64,000 nucleotides of DNA, taken from the NCBI GenBank assembly GCA_963704295.1, contig OY969884.1, positions 1,364,001 to 1,428,000 of the forward strand, written 5' to 3'. This DNA comes from JACCVL01 sp963704295 (GTDB lineage Bacteria > Actinomycetota > Actinomycetes > Propionibacteriales > Nocardioidaceae). This document shows, in pieces, positions 32,453 through 40,745 of the stretch; the stretch's first letter is position 1; each line of letters opens with the position of its first letter. Below the pieces are notes generated by a model that was not told where the DNA came from, ran no database searches, and saw only the letters and a list, made by a program, of their open reading frames with translations. The position numbers were made by a program, and so were the translations under genes.

Positions 32453-33514
32453 TCAGAGCCGGCCGGCCACCAGCTCCGCGATCTGCACGGTGTTCAGGGC
32501 CGCACCCTTGCGCAGGTTGTCGTTGCTAACGAACAGGGCCAGCCCGCGGTCCCCGTCCACGCCCGGGTCACGCCGGATCCGACCGACGAAGCTGGGGTCG
32601 CGACCGGCCGCCTGCAGCGGCGTCGGCGCCTCGGAGAGCTGCACCCCCGGCGCCCCGGCGAGCAGCTCGGTGGCCCGCTCCGGTGTCAGTGACCGCTCGA
32701 ACTCGATGTTGAGCGACAGCGAGTGCCCGGTGAACACCGGCACCCGCACGCAGGTGCCGGACACCCGCAGCGCGGGCAGGTCCAGGATCTTGCGAGACTC
32801 GTTCCGCAGCTTCTGCTCCTCACCGGTCTCCGCCGACCCGTCGTCGACCACCGCCCCGGCCATCGGCAGCACGTTGAAGGCGATCGGCGCGACATAGGCC
32901 GACGGCTCCGGGAAGGAGACCGCCGTGCCGTCGTGGGTGAGCTCGCTGGCCCGGTCCACCACCTGACGGACCTGCTTGTCGAGCTCGTCCACGCCGGCCA
33001 GCCCGCTGCCGGAGACCGCCTGATAGGTCGACGCGACCACCCGGACCAGCCCGGCCTCGTCGTGCAGCGGCTTCAGCACCGGCATCGCGGCCATCGTGGT
33101 GCAGTTGGGGTTGGCGACGATCCGCGAGCCACCGGGGGCCAGCGCCAGGTCCAGCGCGCCGGGGTTGACCTCGCTCACCACCAGCGGTACGGACGGGTCC
33201 ATCCGCCAGGCGGAGGAGTTGTCGACGACCACCACCCCGGCGGCGGCGAAGCGGGGTGCCTGCACCCGCGAAGTGTCGGCGCCGGCGGAGAACAACGCCA
33301 GGTCGAGCCCGGACGGATCGGCGGTGGCCGTGTCCTCGACCTCGACCTGCCCGCCGCGCCAGGGCAGCCGGCTCCCGGCCGACCGGGCGGACGCGTAGAA
33401 CCGCACGCCGGCCAGCGGCACGTCCCAGTCGGCGAGCAACCGCCGCATCACGGTGCCGACCTGGCCGGTCGCCCCGACGACGCCGACGGAGAGCCCGCGC
33501 TGCGCCGCGCTCAC
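32453..33514 (-). CDS. asd: Aspartate-semialdehyde dehydrogenase
   Basis: NADPH-dependent enzyme of the aspartate pathway, 353 aa, converting aspartyl phosphate to the semialdehyde for Lys, DAP, Thr and Met. The nucleotide-binding motif VGVVGATGQVGTVMRRLL is at the N-terminus, DNSSAWRMD near 105, the catalytic Cys in IVANPNCTTMAAM (~135) and the His in GTCVRVPVFTGHSLSL. The C-terminus is SNDNLRKGAALNTVQIAELV. GTG start overlaps the ask stop by 4 nt, the classical ask-asd operon. Confidence 0.94.
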   Translation of the reverse strand: MSAAQRGLSVGVVGATGQVGTVMRRLLADWDVPLAGVRFYASARSAGSRLPWRGGQVEVEDTATADPSGLDLALFSAGADTSRVQAPRFAAAGVVVVDNSSAWRMDPSVPLVVSEVNPGALDLALAPGGSRIVANPNCTTMAAMPVLKPLHDEAGLVRVVASTYQAVSGSGLAGVDELDKQVRQVVDRASELTHDGTAVSFPEPSAYVAPIAFNVLPMAGAVVDDGSAETGEEQKLRNESRKILDLPALRVSGTCVRVPVFTGHSLSLNIEFERSLTPERATELLAGAPGVQLSEAPTPLQAAGRDPSFVGRIRRDPGVDGDRGLALFVSNDNLRKGAALNTVQIAELVAGRL

Positions 33515-34789
33515 CGGCCGCTCCCGCCGTAGACCACGGCCTCCACCTCGTCGGCGTCCAGCTCGAAGGCCGCGTGCGCGGCGGCGACCGCGTCGTCCAC
33601 CTGGCCCTCGTCGACGACGACCGAGATCCGGATCTCCGAGGTCGAGATCATCTCGATGTTCACTCCGGCGGTGGCCAGCGCGGTGAAGAAGCGTGCCGTC
33701 ACACCCGGGTGGGTACGCATCCCGGCGCCGACCAGCGACACCTTGCCGATCCGGTCGTCGAAGAGCAACTGGTCGTAGCCCACCTCGTCCCGCAGCCGGG
33801 CCAGCGCGGTCATCGCGGTCTGCCCGTCCGAGCGCGGCAGGGTGAACGAGATGTCGGTCCGCCCGGTCGACGCCGCGGACACGTTCTGCACGATCATGTC
33901 GAGATTGATCTGGGCGGTGGCGAGGGCGTCGAAGATGCGGGCGGCCTCGCCGACCTTGTCGGGCACCCCGACCACGGTCACCTTGGCCTCGCTCCGGTCG
34001 TGGGCGACACCGGCGATGATCGGCTGTTCCACAGCGCCTCCTGAGGTCTGCTCGGGTCGGTCGGTGACCCAGGTTCCCGCCCGGGTGGAGAAGCTCGACC
34101 GGACGTGGATCGGCAGGTCGTGCCGCCGGGCGTACTCCACACAGCGCAGATGGAGGATCTTGGCGCCCGAGGCGGCCATCTCCAGCATCTCCTCCGACGA
34201 CAGCGTGGTCAGCCGCCGCGCGGTCGGCACGATCCGCGGGTCGGCGGTGAAGACGCCGTCGACGTCGGTGTAGATCTCGCAGGCGTCGGCGCCGAGCGCG
34301 GCGGCGAGGGCCACCGCGGTGGTGTCCGACCCGCCCCGGCCCAGGGTGGTGATGTCCTTGCTGTCCTGGCTGACCCCCTGGAACCCGGCGACGATGGCGA
34401 TCGCGCCCTCGGCCAGCGCTCGCTCGATGCGGCCCGGGGTCACGTCGATGATCTTGGCCTTGCCGTGCGACGAGTCGGTGATCACACCGGCCTGCGAGCC
34501 GGTGAACGACCTGGCCTCGTGTCCCAGGTTTCCGATCGCCATCGCCAGCAGCGCCATCGCGATCCGCTCGCCCGCGGTCAGCAGCATGTCCAACTCGCGG
34601 CCGGGTGGCAGCGGCGCGACGTCGTGCGCGAGATCCAGCAGCTCGTCGGTGGTGTCCCCCATCGCGGACACGACGACCACGACGTCGTCCCCCGCCTTGC
34701 GGGTGGCCGCGATCCGCTGGGCGACGCGCTTGATCCCGGTCGCGTCGGCGACGGAGGAGCCGCCGTACTTCTGGGACGACCAGGCCCAC
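33511..34789 (-). CDS. ask: Aspartate kinase, frame broken near the start
   Basis: Feedback-regulated aspartokinase, about 425 aa if restored. The in-frame part from 34680 shows the kinase core (SAMGDTTDELLDLA, FTGSQAGVITDSSHGKAKI, FQGVSQDSKDITTLGRGGSDTT) and two C-terminal ACT domains. The first ~37 codons, including the ATP-site KYGGSSVAD, are displaced: from GTG 34789 the reading is GLVV then shifts at the run GGG (34773-34775), where two G would restore the frame. No alternative start exists in the kinase frame before 34680. An internal start for a beta subunit is likely, as in other actinobacteria. Sequence error is the simplest explanation. Confidence 0.88.
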
Positions 34790-34855
34790 GGCTGTCCTCC
34801 TCGGTCCGTACCGGTCGGGGACGGTCCCGGCGAGTCTATCGACGCGCGGCCCTGG

Positions 34856-35497
34856 TCAGCCGGACCCGTCCGCGAGCCGCTCGGCGGCCGCGATCCGCTC
34901 CAGCTCGATGGTCTCCAACCGGTCCTCGTCGAACCGGTCGTGCGCGACCACCGCCTGCAGCGCCCGCAGCACCGCGCTGGCCTCGGCCCCCCACGACGAG
35001 ACGTAGCTGAACTGCCACCACCACAGCGCCTCGTCGATCCGGCCGGCCCGGTGGTGGGCCAGCCCGTGCGCCAGCCGCTCGGCGATCGCGGCGACGTCGT
35101 CGGAGATCCGGCCGGGCACCAGCTCGGGCGGCTCGGCGTACGGGTCGAAGACCTCGATGTACTCGTCGGCCGGTCCGAGCAGGCCGGCGAGCTCCTCGCG
35201 GATCCGGTCGAGGTCCGGGTCGGGGCCAGTCTCGGCCTCGAACTGCTCCTGCGGGACGAGGTCGGTCATCACGCCCAGCCGGGCGCCGGCGAGCAGCAGC
35301 TGGCTGACCTCCAGCAGCAGGAGCGGGACGGTCGTCGCCGACTTGCCCCGGTTGGCGAGCTCGCGCACCGCCAGCAGGAAGGACGCGACCTGGTCGGCGA
35401 CGGCCTGCGCCAGGTCCTCCATGTCCCCGTCGACGTTCCCCGGGTGCAGCGTCGCGGGCGCGGGACCCGCGGTGGTCAGGTCACCGTTGTCAGCCAT
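34856..35497 (-). CDS. DUF5063 domain protein
   Basis: A soluble 213-aa protein conserved next to recR in actinobacteria. Segments include DLAQAVADQVASFLLAVREL, LGVMTDLVPQEQFEAETGPD, YIEVFDPYAEPPELVPG and the Trp-rich EALWWWQFSYVSSWGAEA. No catalytic motif is evident. ATG 35497 chosen (MADNGD); GTG 35503 is possible. Its start overlaps the recR stop by 8 nt, so it is coupled to recR and may belong to the ybaB-recR unit. Confidence 0.82.
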   Translation of the reverse strand: MADNGDLTTAGPAPATLHPGNVDGDMEDLAQAVADQVASFLLAVRELANRGKSATTVPLLLLEVSQLLLAGARLGVMTDLVPQEQFEAETGPDPDLDRIREELAGLLGPADEYIEVFDPYAEPPELVPGRISDDVAAIAERLAHGLAHHRAGRIDEALWWWQFSYVSSWGAEASAVLRALQAVVAHDRFDEDRLETIELERIAAAERLADGSG

Positions 35498-36087
35498 CGA
35501 CACTCCGCCTCCCCTCGAACGCCCTGCCCAAGGTGACCTCGTCGGCATACTCCAGGTCACCGCCCACCGGAAGTCCACTAGCCAGCCGCGTCACGCGCAA
35601 GCCCATCGGCCGCAACAACCGGGTGAGGTACGTCGCGGTGGCCTCGCCCTCGAGGTTCGGGTCGGTGGCGAGGATGACCTCCGTGACCTCCTCGGCGGCC
35701 AGCCGGGCCATCAGCTCGCGGACCCGCAGCTTCGGGCCCGATGCCCTCGATCGGGGAGATCGCCCCACCCAGCACGTGATAGCGCCCGCGAAACTCGCGG
35801 GTGCGCTCGATCGCCACCACGTCCTTGGACTCCTCCACCACGCACAGCAGGGACAGGTCCCGCCGCGGGTCGCGGCAGACCCGGCACTGCTCGTCCTCGG
35901 CGACGTTCCCGCAGATCGAGCAGAACCGGACCTTGTCCTTGACCTCGGTGAGCACCTGGGCCAGCCGCTTGACGTCGACCGGGTCCGCGTCGAGCAGGTG
36001 GAAGGCGATCCGCTGCGCACCCTTGGGCCCCACGCCCGGCAGCCGGGCGAGCTCGTCGATGAGGTCCTGGACGACTCCTTCGTACAC
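35490..36087 (-). pseudogene. recR: Recombination protein RecR, frame broken once
   Basis: RecR of the RecFOR repair pathway, about 199 aa if restored. Begins VYEGVVQDLIDELARLPGVG with the helix-hairpin-helix; the zinc finger is CSICGNVAEDEQCRVC, and the Toprim part has FRGRYHVLGGAISPIEGIGP. At that point (about 35733) two bases appear missing (a GAGAAG-like site reads GAAG). The second half, KLRVRELMARLAAEEVTEVI to ASGLPVGGDLEYADEVTLG, is in another frame. The whole protein is otherwise well conserved, so sequencing error is more likely than loss. Start GTG 36087, 16 bp after ybaB stop. Confidence 0.85.
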
Positions 36088-36103
36088 GGCGGCTCGCTCG
36101 TCC

Positions 36104-36463
36104 TCAGAAGCCGGCCGGAAGCCCGCCGGACCCGCCGCCGGACCCGCCGCCCAGGCCCTCGAGGCCACCGGCCATCGGCCCGAACTGCTCGGCCGCGAGG
36201 CGCTCGGCCTGCTCGCTGGCGTCGCGAACCGCGGCCACCACCATGTCGCCGAGGGTCTCGGCGTCGTCCGGATCACAGGCCTCCGGCTTGATCGTCACCG
36301 ACACCAGGTCACCGGTGCCGGTGACGGTCGCCGTCACCAGACCGTTGGCCGCCGATCCGGTCACCTGGGTCTCGGCCAGCCGGTCCTTCGCGGCCATCAG
36401 CTGCTGCTGCAGCTGCTGGGCCTGGGCGAGCAGCGCGGACATGTCCGGTGCGTCACCTGACAC
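36104..36463 (-). CDS. YbaB/EbfC nucleoid-associated protein
   Basis: A 119-aa DNA-binding protein. The typical coiled-coil core is MSALLAQAQQLQQQLMAAKD and the beta strand part GLVTATVTGTGDLVSVTIKP, then DMVVAAVRDASEQAERLAAE. A C-terminal Gly/Ser-rich tail (GGGSGGGSGG) follows. GTG 36463 is chosen because AGGAGG lies 7 nt upstream. Gene order dnaX-ybaB-recR is widely conserved. Confidence 0.9.
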   Translation of the reverse strand: MSGDAPDMSALLAQAQQLQQQLMAAKDRLAETQVTGSAANGLVTATVTGTGDLVSVTIKPEACDPDDAETLGDMVVAAVRDASEQAERLAAEQFGPMAGGLEGLGGGSGGGSGGLPAGF

Positions 36464-36566
36464 CACGGGGCCTCCTCGGAAGCGGGGCACCGACCGGTCG
36501 GCCGGGGCAGGCGGACGGATCGCTCGACTCCGGCCGCTCGGTCGAGCCTAGAGCAGCCGGCACCGG

Positions 36567-38501
36567 TCACCGTTCGTGCGGGATCTCCTCGATGACCGTG
36601 GCCCCGAGCTCGCGGGTCAGCAGCTCGTGGGTGTCACCGGCGGTGTCGACGTCGGGGTCGTCCGCGGACGCCCCGCCGGCCAGCGATTCACCGTGAGCGG
36701 CCGGGTGCGCGGCAGGCTGGGCCGGCTGCGCGGCGGATCGGGACGATTCCCGGCGGGACTCCGCCGCGCCGCCGCGGGCGGGGGCCGGAGGCCGCGCCGC
36801 GACGCCACCCTCGCCGGACCCCGCGCCGGCGGGGCCGCCGCCCGCTGCACGCGACGACGGGTCGATGACGAGCTCGACCTGCCACTCGCCCCCGAGCACG
36901 GTGCCGAGGGCGGCCGCCACGGTGGCGAGCCGTTCCGGCTCCCGCAGGTTGTCCAGGTTTCCCTGGGTCTTCACACCGAGCGTCACGACACCCGCCGAGG
37001 CGGCGACGACCTGCGCCTGCTGAGTGACCAGCGACCAGACGTACCGGGACGGCTTCAGCGCGTTCAGCACGTCCGGCCACAGGGTCCGCACCTGGTGCAG
37101 CTCGTTGCCCACGGCGGCACCGCCGACCGCTGGCTCCGCAGCAGGCTCGGGGGCCGACGCCGGCACCGGCTCGCTGACCGGCTCGGCGACCGGCTCGGCG
37201 ACCGGCGCCGCCACCGGCTCGGCGACCGGCTCGCTGACCGGCTCATGGGCCGGTACGGCGACCGGCGCGGAGGCAGGTGGCGGCGGTGCGGGCACGGACG
37301 GGCCGGCGCCTGATCCGGCGCCGGCGGGGATCACGCCGACCGTCAGCCGCCGCTCCAGCCGGTCCAGGCGTGCCTGGACGCCGGCGGTCGAGTCGTCGGC
37401 TGCCGGCAGCAGGACCCGCGCACACATGATCTCCAGCAGCAGCCGCGGCGCGGTCGGCCCACGCAGGTCGGCCAAGGTCCCGGCCACGACCTCCGCGGCG
37501 CGGACCAGGTCCGCCGCGCCGAACCGGGCCGCCTGCCCGGCCAGCCGCTCCGCCTGGTCGACCGTGACGTCGAGCAGGGTCTGGCCGGCATCGGGCACGT
37601 GCGCGAGGACGAGCAGGTCGCGCAGCCGCTGCAGCAGGTCCTCGACGAACCGCCGCGGCTCCCGGCCACCCTCGACCACCTGGTCGACCAGGCTGAAGAC
37701 CCCCGCCCCGTCGGCCGCCGCGAACGCGTCCACCACCGCGTCGATCAGCGTCTCGGGGGTGTAGCCGAGCAGCGCGGTGGCGAGGTCGTAGGTCACCCCG
37801 TCCGCGCCGGCGCCGCCGATCAGCTGGTCCAGCGTGCTCAACGAGTCGCGGGCGGAACCGCCGCCGGCGCGCACCACCAGCGGCAGCGCCTCCGGGCTGA
37901 TCGTGACGCCCTCACGCCGGCAGATGTCGGACAGGTAGTCCGCCATCAGCCGGGGCGGCAGCAGCCGGAACGGGTAGTGGTGGGTGCGGGACCGGATGGT
38001 GCCGATGACCTTGTCCGGCTCGGTGGTCGCGAACACGAACTTGACGTGCGGCGGTGGTTCCTCGACCACCTTGAGCAGGGCGTTGAAGCCCTGCGGCGAG
38101 ACCATGTGCGCCTCGTCGATGACGTAGACCTTGAACCGGCTGCTCATCGGCGCGAAGGACGCCCGCTCGCGCAGCTCGCGGGTGTCGTCCACGCCACCGT
38201 GGCTGGCGGCGTCGATCTCGATGACGTCGAGGCTCCCGGGGCCGCCGCGAGACAGGTCCCGGCAGCTCTGACACTCGCCGCACGGCTCCGGGACCGGGAA
38301 CCTCTCGCAGTTCAGCGTGCGGGCCAGGATGCGGGCGCTGGTCGTCTTGCCGCAGCCGCGCGGTCCGGAGAACAGATAGGCGTGATGCACCCGGTTGTTC
38401 GCCAGCGCCTGCCGCAGCGGCCCGGTCACGTGGTCCTGGCCGAGGACCTCGGCGAAGGTCTCCGGCCGGTAGCGGCGATACAAGGCCAGCGGGGCGTCCA
38501 C
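36567..38501 (-). CDS. dnaX: DNA polymerase III gamma/tau subunit
   Basis: Clamp-loader ATPase, 644 aa. Walker A is FSGPRGCGKTTSARILAR (~residue 45), followed by the zinc module with Cys in CERFPVPEPCGECQSC, Walker B VYVIDEAHMVS and sensor 1 FVFATTEPDKVIGTIRSR. Domain III and the tau-specific C-terminal half follow, with a repetitive EPVAEPV linker (~405-445). A conserved LWPDVLNALKPSRYVWSLV region near 470 binds polymerase. GTG start is 6 nt after TAGGGT. The full-length product corresponds to tau. Confidence 0.93.
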   Translation of the reverse strand: MDAPLALYRRYRPETFAEVLGQDHVTGPLRQALANNRVHHAYLFSGPRGCGKTTSARILARTLNCERFPVPEPCGECQSCRDLSRGGPGSLDVIEIDAASHGGVDDTRELRERASFAPMSSRFKVYVIDEAHMVSPQGFNALLKVVEEPPPHVKFVFATTEPDKVIGTIRSRTHHYPFRLLPPRLMADYLSDICRREGVTISPEALPLVVRAGGGSARDSLSTLDQLIGGAGADGVTYDLATALLGYTPETLIDAVVDAFAAADGAGVFSLVDQVVEGGREPRRFVEDLLQRLRDLLVLAHVPDAGQTLLDVTVDQAERLAGQAARFGAADLVRAAEVVAGTLADLRGPTAPRLLLEIMCARVLLPAADDSTAGVQARLDRLERRLTVGVIPAGAGSGAGPSVPAPPPPASAPVAVPAHEPVSEPVAEPVAAPVAEPVAEPVSEPVPASAPEPAAEPAVGGAAVGNELHQVRTLWPDVLNALKPSRYVWSLVTQQAQVVAASAGVVTLGVKTQGNLDNLREPERLATVAAALGTVLGGEWQVELVIDPSSRAAGGGPAGAGSGEGGVAARPPAPARGGAAESRRESSRSAAQPAQPAAHPAAHGESLAGGASADDPDVDTAGDTHELLTRELGATVIEEIPHER

Positions 38502-38507
38502 GTGCGC

Positions 38508-38513
38508 ACCCTA
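38508..38513 (-). promoter_or_regulatory. -10 element (TAGGGT) for dnaX
   Basis: On the minus strand TAGGGT ends 6 nt before the dnaX GTG start, suggesting leaderless transcription of dnaX-ybaB-recR. Confidence 0.5.
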
Positions 38514-38564
38514 GTGGCGGCTCGGACAGCCGACCGGGCGTCCCTCTGGCCCCGGTCCGAGACG

Positions 38565-38660
38565 CCAAGGACCCCTCGCGCACCCGGCAGAGCCTGCTGA
38601 CCCTTGCTGCCTTCCGGCCCTGGGGGAGTTGGGCGGGATGCCGCCGCGCGAGGGGCTGCC
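38565..38660 (-). ncRNA. ffs: Small bacterial SRP RNA (4.5S)
   Basis: On the minus strand the sequence has the conserved apical region CAGGGCCGGAAGGCAGCA with its GGAA tetraloop, then GGGTCAGCAGGCTCTGCC as the asymmetric side, closed by an outer stem (CGCGAGGGG with CCCCTCGCG, 38647-38655 and 38572-38580). Length and layout match the small SRP RNA that binds Ffh. Ends are approximate. It lies upstream of dnaX, as in many actinobacteria. Confidence 0.88.
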
Positions 38661-38715
38661 GCCATCGTAGAGGGACGGTCCGGCGGCCGGTTCCGGGGCC
38701 GGTACCCTGCTCGGC

Positions 38716-38803
38716 GGAGGATTCGCCTAGTGGCCTATGGCGCTCGCTTGGAAAGCGGGTTGGGTTAACGCCCTCGCGGGTTCGAATCCCGCATCCTCCG
38801 CCA
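38716..38803 (+). tRNA. tRNA-Ser (GGA)
   Basis: Acceptor GGAGGAT/ATCCTCC, anticodon loop TTGGAAA (GGA), long variable arm and T-loop GGTTCGAATCC; CCA is encoded. The last five bases are part of the 43-bp direct repeat. Confidence 0.95.
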
Positions 38804-38841
38804 GGACCGGCAGGCGTCCGGTCACCCGCCGGGGGGACGTC
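38799..38841 (+). repeat. Direct repeat, left copy, at 3' end of tRNA-Ser(GGA)
   Basis: 43 bp starting in the encoded CCA end of the tRNA and matching 39857-39899 at 42 of 43 positions (T at 38822, A at 39880). It starts CGCCAGGACCGGCAGGCGTC. The copies are 1,058 bp apart. In this copy GACCGG and CCGGTC can form a small hairpin that may end tRNA transcription. Confidence 0.93.
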
Positions 38842-38942
38842 GACTCGGGACACGTCAGCGTCCGAGCAGCACGTCGGCCCCGCCGCAGGGGGCGACCACC
38901 CCGGAGACGGGGCGGTGCGGGGTGAGCGCACGCGATGATCGC

Positions 38943-39521
38943 TTATCGGCAACTCGAGCGATCGGCTTCCGAGGGAGTCCGCACGGCCAACTTGGCTCGA
39001 TAGGTCACGCTCTGCGCCTCGCCGTCGACTGTGTAGTTGACGTCGACCAGTTGGCGCTTCGCCTGTCCCTCGGAGACAACCCGATACCCGAATAAGACCT
39101 CGGCTCCCCGTCTCTCCCCCCACCCTCCTGCGGGGATGTGGAACCCTGATACTGCGGACATCTCGCCGAACATCTTCTTCGTGGGTGGAAAGTCCACCGC
39201 AAACTGCGTGCCGACGAATCGCCTATCCGGCCCCGCTATGACGACGCCCAGAGGCTCCAGCGACCCGCCGTCGATCTCCTGCTCGACAGACTCCAGCGTG
39301 ACATCGGCATCCGGAGCGGAGGTGTTGGACAGGACGAGCAATCCCTCAGTGAACACCGTGCCAACTGCCTTGCATGTCCGTGACCCGAAGGCGGGGAGCT
39401 CTTTCAAGGCAGTTGACCCAGTGTCTTCTCGCAATTGGTCGTTCGTGCAGCCGACAGCGACGATTGTCGCGACGACAGCTGCCACAGTGAGCGGCCGGCC
39501 GCATCGATGCCCGACACTCAT
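38943..39521 (-). CDS. Lipoprotein of unknown function inside direct-repeat insert
   Basis: A 192-aa protein. The N-terminus MSVGHRCGRPLTVAAVVATI leads to a lipobox, IVAVGCTND, with lipidation Cys near residue 25. The mature part has strands such as VGTVFTEGLLVLSNTSAPDA, VTLESVEQEIDGGSLEPLG and a DVNYTVDGEAQSVTYRAKLAV end, suggesting a beta-sandwich. No family recognised. Codon use is visibly less GC-biased than neighbours. It lies inside the 1.06-kb segment bounded by the 43-bp repeats, on the strand opposite the tRNA. GTG 39530 is an alternative start. Confidence 0.7.
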   Translation of the reverse strand: MSVGHRCGRPLTVAAVVATIVAVGCTNDQLREDTGSTALKELPAFGSRTCKAVGTVFTEGLLVLSNTSAPDADVTLESVEQEIDGGSLEPLGVVIAGPDRRFVGTQFAVDFPPTKKMFGEMSAVSGFHIPAGGWGERRGAEVLFGYRVVSEGQAKRQLVDVNYTVDGEAQSVTYRAKLAVRTPSEADRSSCR

Positions 39522-39921
39522 CGCGCACACTCACGCTTCGGACGCTCACGCTGAGTGGGGAAAAGTGCCACAGATCGGTACCTGATTCCGGTCGGGTTCG
39601 ATTGTCGGCTCGTGGTTCACCCACCGGGTTGATGGAGTGAGCGTTCCCCTGCAGTGTGGTCGATGTGGGACAGATGTACACGGTGGTGAACCGCGCGCGA
39701 GATCATCCGCTGATTTTCTTTCCGATATCGATGCTGGCGCCACTGCTATTTCCCCCGGATGTGGTGATCCACCGATCGCTGAGTCCGTCTGCTCCGCGTG
39801 AGCGCCACGCGGACGGCAGGCGTGGCGGTCACGGCACGGGAGTTGCGAACTGCCTGCGCCAGGACCGGCAGGCGTCCGGACACCCGCCGGGGGGACGTCC
39901 GGTCTCTCCTACTATCGGCGC
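39522..39921. other. Gene-poor, less GC-rich stretch ending in the right direct repeat
   Basis: About 400 bp with T-rich segments (for example around 39710-39750) unusual for this window. No convincing gene: the only longer frame lacks codon bias and a ribosome site. It probably holds the promoter of the lipoprotein gene and the right copy of the 43-bp repeat. The last 12 bp are the promoter of the next gene (TACTAT at 39910-39915). Confidence 0.6.
39857..39899 (+). repeat. Direct repeat, right copy
   Basis: Second copy of the 43-bp repeat found at 38799-38841. Only 22 bp separate it from the ATG of the next conserved gene, so an insert between copies would restore a short tRNA-gene spacing if removed. 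Confidence 0.93.
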
Positions 39922-40227
39922 ATGATCTTCCGGCGGGTGGGCGACGGTCGCCCCTACCCCGACCACGGGCTGAGCCAGCGGGAGTGGGCCGCGCTGCCGC
40001 CGCAGCAGATCCGTCTGGACCAGCTGGTCACGACCAAGGTCACCCTCGACCTCGCGACGCTGCTGGACGCCGAGTCCACCTTCTTCGGCGACCTGTTCGC
40101 CCACGTCGTGCAGTGGCAGGACGAGCTCTACCTCGAGGACGGCTTGCATCGGGCGCTGCGGGCAGCGCTGCAGCAGCGCACGGTGCTGCACGCACGAGTG
40201 CACACGGTGGCAGGCTCACCGACATGA
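39922..40227 (+). CDS. Small conserved actinobacterial protein (annotated in relatives as VapB-like)
   Basis: A 101-aa soluble protein beginning MIFRRVGDGRPYPDHGLS, with LPPQQIRLDQLVTTKVTLDL, the acidic FGDLFAHVVQWQDELYLEDG and LQQRTVLHARVHTV. It is conserved beside LytR_C proteins in actinobacteria and sometimes named VapB-family antitoxin, but no toxin gene lies next to it and I would not assign that role. ATG is 6 nt after TACTAT, a leaderless layout. Confidence 0.75.
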   Translation: MIFRRVGDGRPYPDHGLSQREWAALPPQQIRLDQLVTTKVTLDLATLLDAESTFFGDLFAHVVQWQDELYLEDGLHRALRAALQQRTVLHARVHTVAGSPT

Positions 40228-40234
40228 GGCCGGG

Positions 40235-40741
40235 ATGAAGGCGCGCACACCGGTCACGCTGCTGGTGTTGCTCGCCTTCGTGGTCGGGGCCGGCTGGTAC
40301 GGCTGGGAGCAGTTCAACGAACCGTACGACGACCTGTTCGGCGACTCGTCGGGCTGTGTCGACGAGTCGCTCGCCAAGGGCACCCGGCTCAAGGCGCGGC
40401 AGGTGACCGTGAACGTCTACAACGCCGGCAACCGTGACAACCTGGCCGGCCAGACCATGCAGCGGCTGCAGCGCCGCGGCTTCCGCTCCGGGACCGCGGA
40501 GAACGCCCCCACGAGGATCAGCGTCGACCGGGTGGCGATCTACGACTCCGAGCCTCGGTCGGCCGAGGTGACCCTGGTGCGGCGGCAGTTCACCGGCACG
40601 GTCCGCGTCCTGCGCAAGCCGGACATCGCCGAGGGCGTGGACGTCGTCGTGGGCAGCGGCTTCCGCGGCATCGAGCGCGGCGCGAAGACGGCCCTGCAGC
40701 TGTCGTCGGCAGAGGACGTCTGCCTGCCCGATCGACGCTGA
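40235..40741 (+). CDS. LytR C-terminal domain protein, membrane-anchored
   Basis: A 168-aa protein. One N-terminal membrane helix (VTLLVLLAFVVGAGWYGWE) is followed by an external LytR_C domain: VTVNVYNAGNRDNLAGQTMQ, LQRRGFRSGTAENAP, VAIYDSEPRSAEVTLVRRQF and a terminal VDVVVGSGFRGI. LytR_C domains occur on cell-wall proteins and may bind wall polymers. It is 7 bp after the previous gene and probably in its operon. Confidence 0.85.
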   Translation: MKARTPVTLLVLLAFVVGAGWYGWEQFNEPYDDLFGDSSGCVDESLAKGTRLKARQVTVNVYNAGNRDNLAGQTMQRLQRRGFRSGTAENAPTRISVDRVAIYDSEPRSAEVTLVRRQFTGTVRVLRKPDIAEGVDVVVGSGFRGIERGAKTALQLSSAEDVCLPDRR

Positions 40742-40745
40742 CCGC

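Noticed and set aside
39656..39925. 89-residue plus-strand frame in the gene-poor stretch
   Set aside because: No ribosome site or -10, no codon bias, and it runs through the direct repeat into the next gene's start.
39922..40227. VapB antitoxin of a toxin-antitoxin pair
   Set aside because: No PIN-domain toxin or other partner overlaps it. The neighbour is a LytR_C membrane protein, so the antitoxin name used for relatives is not supported here.
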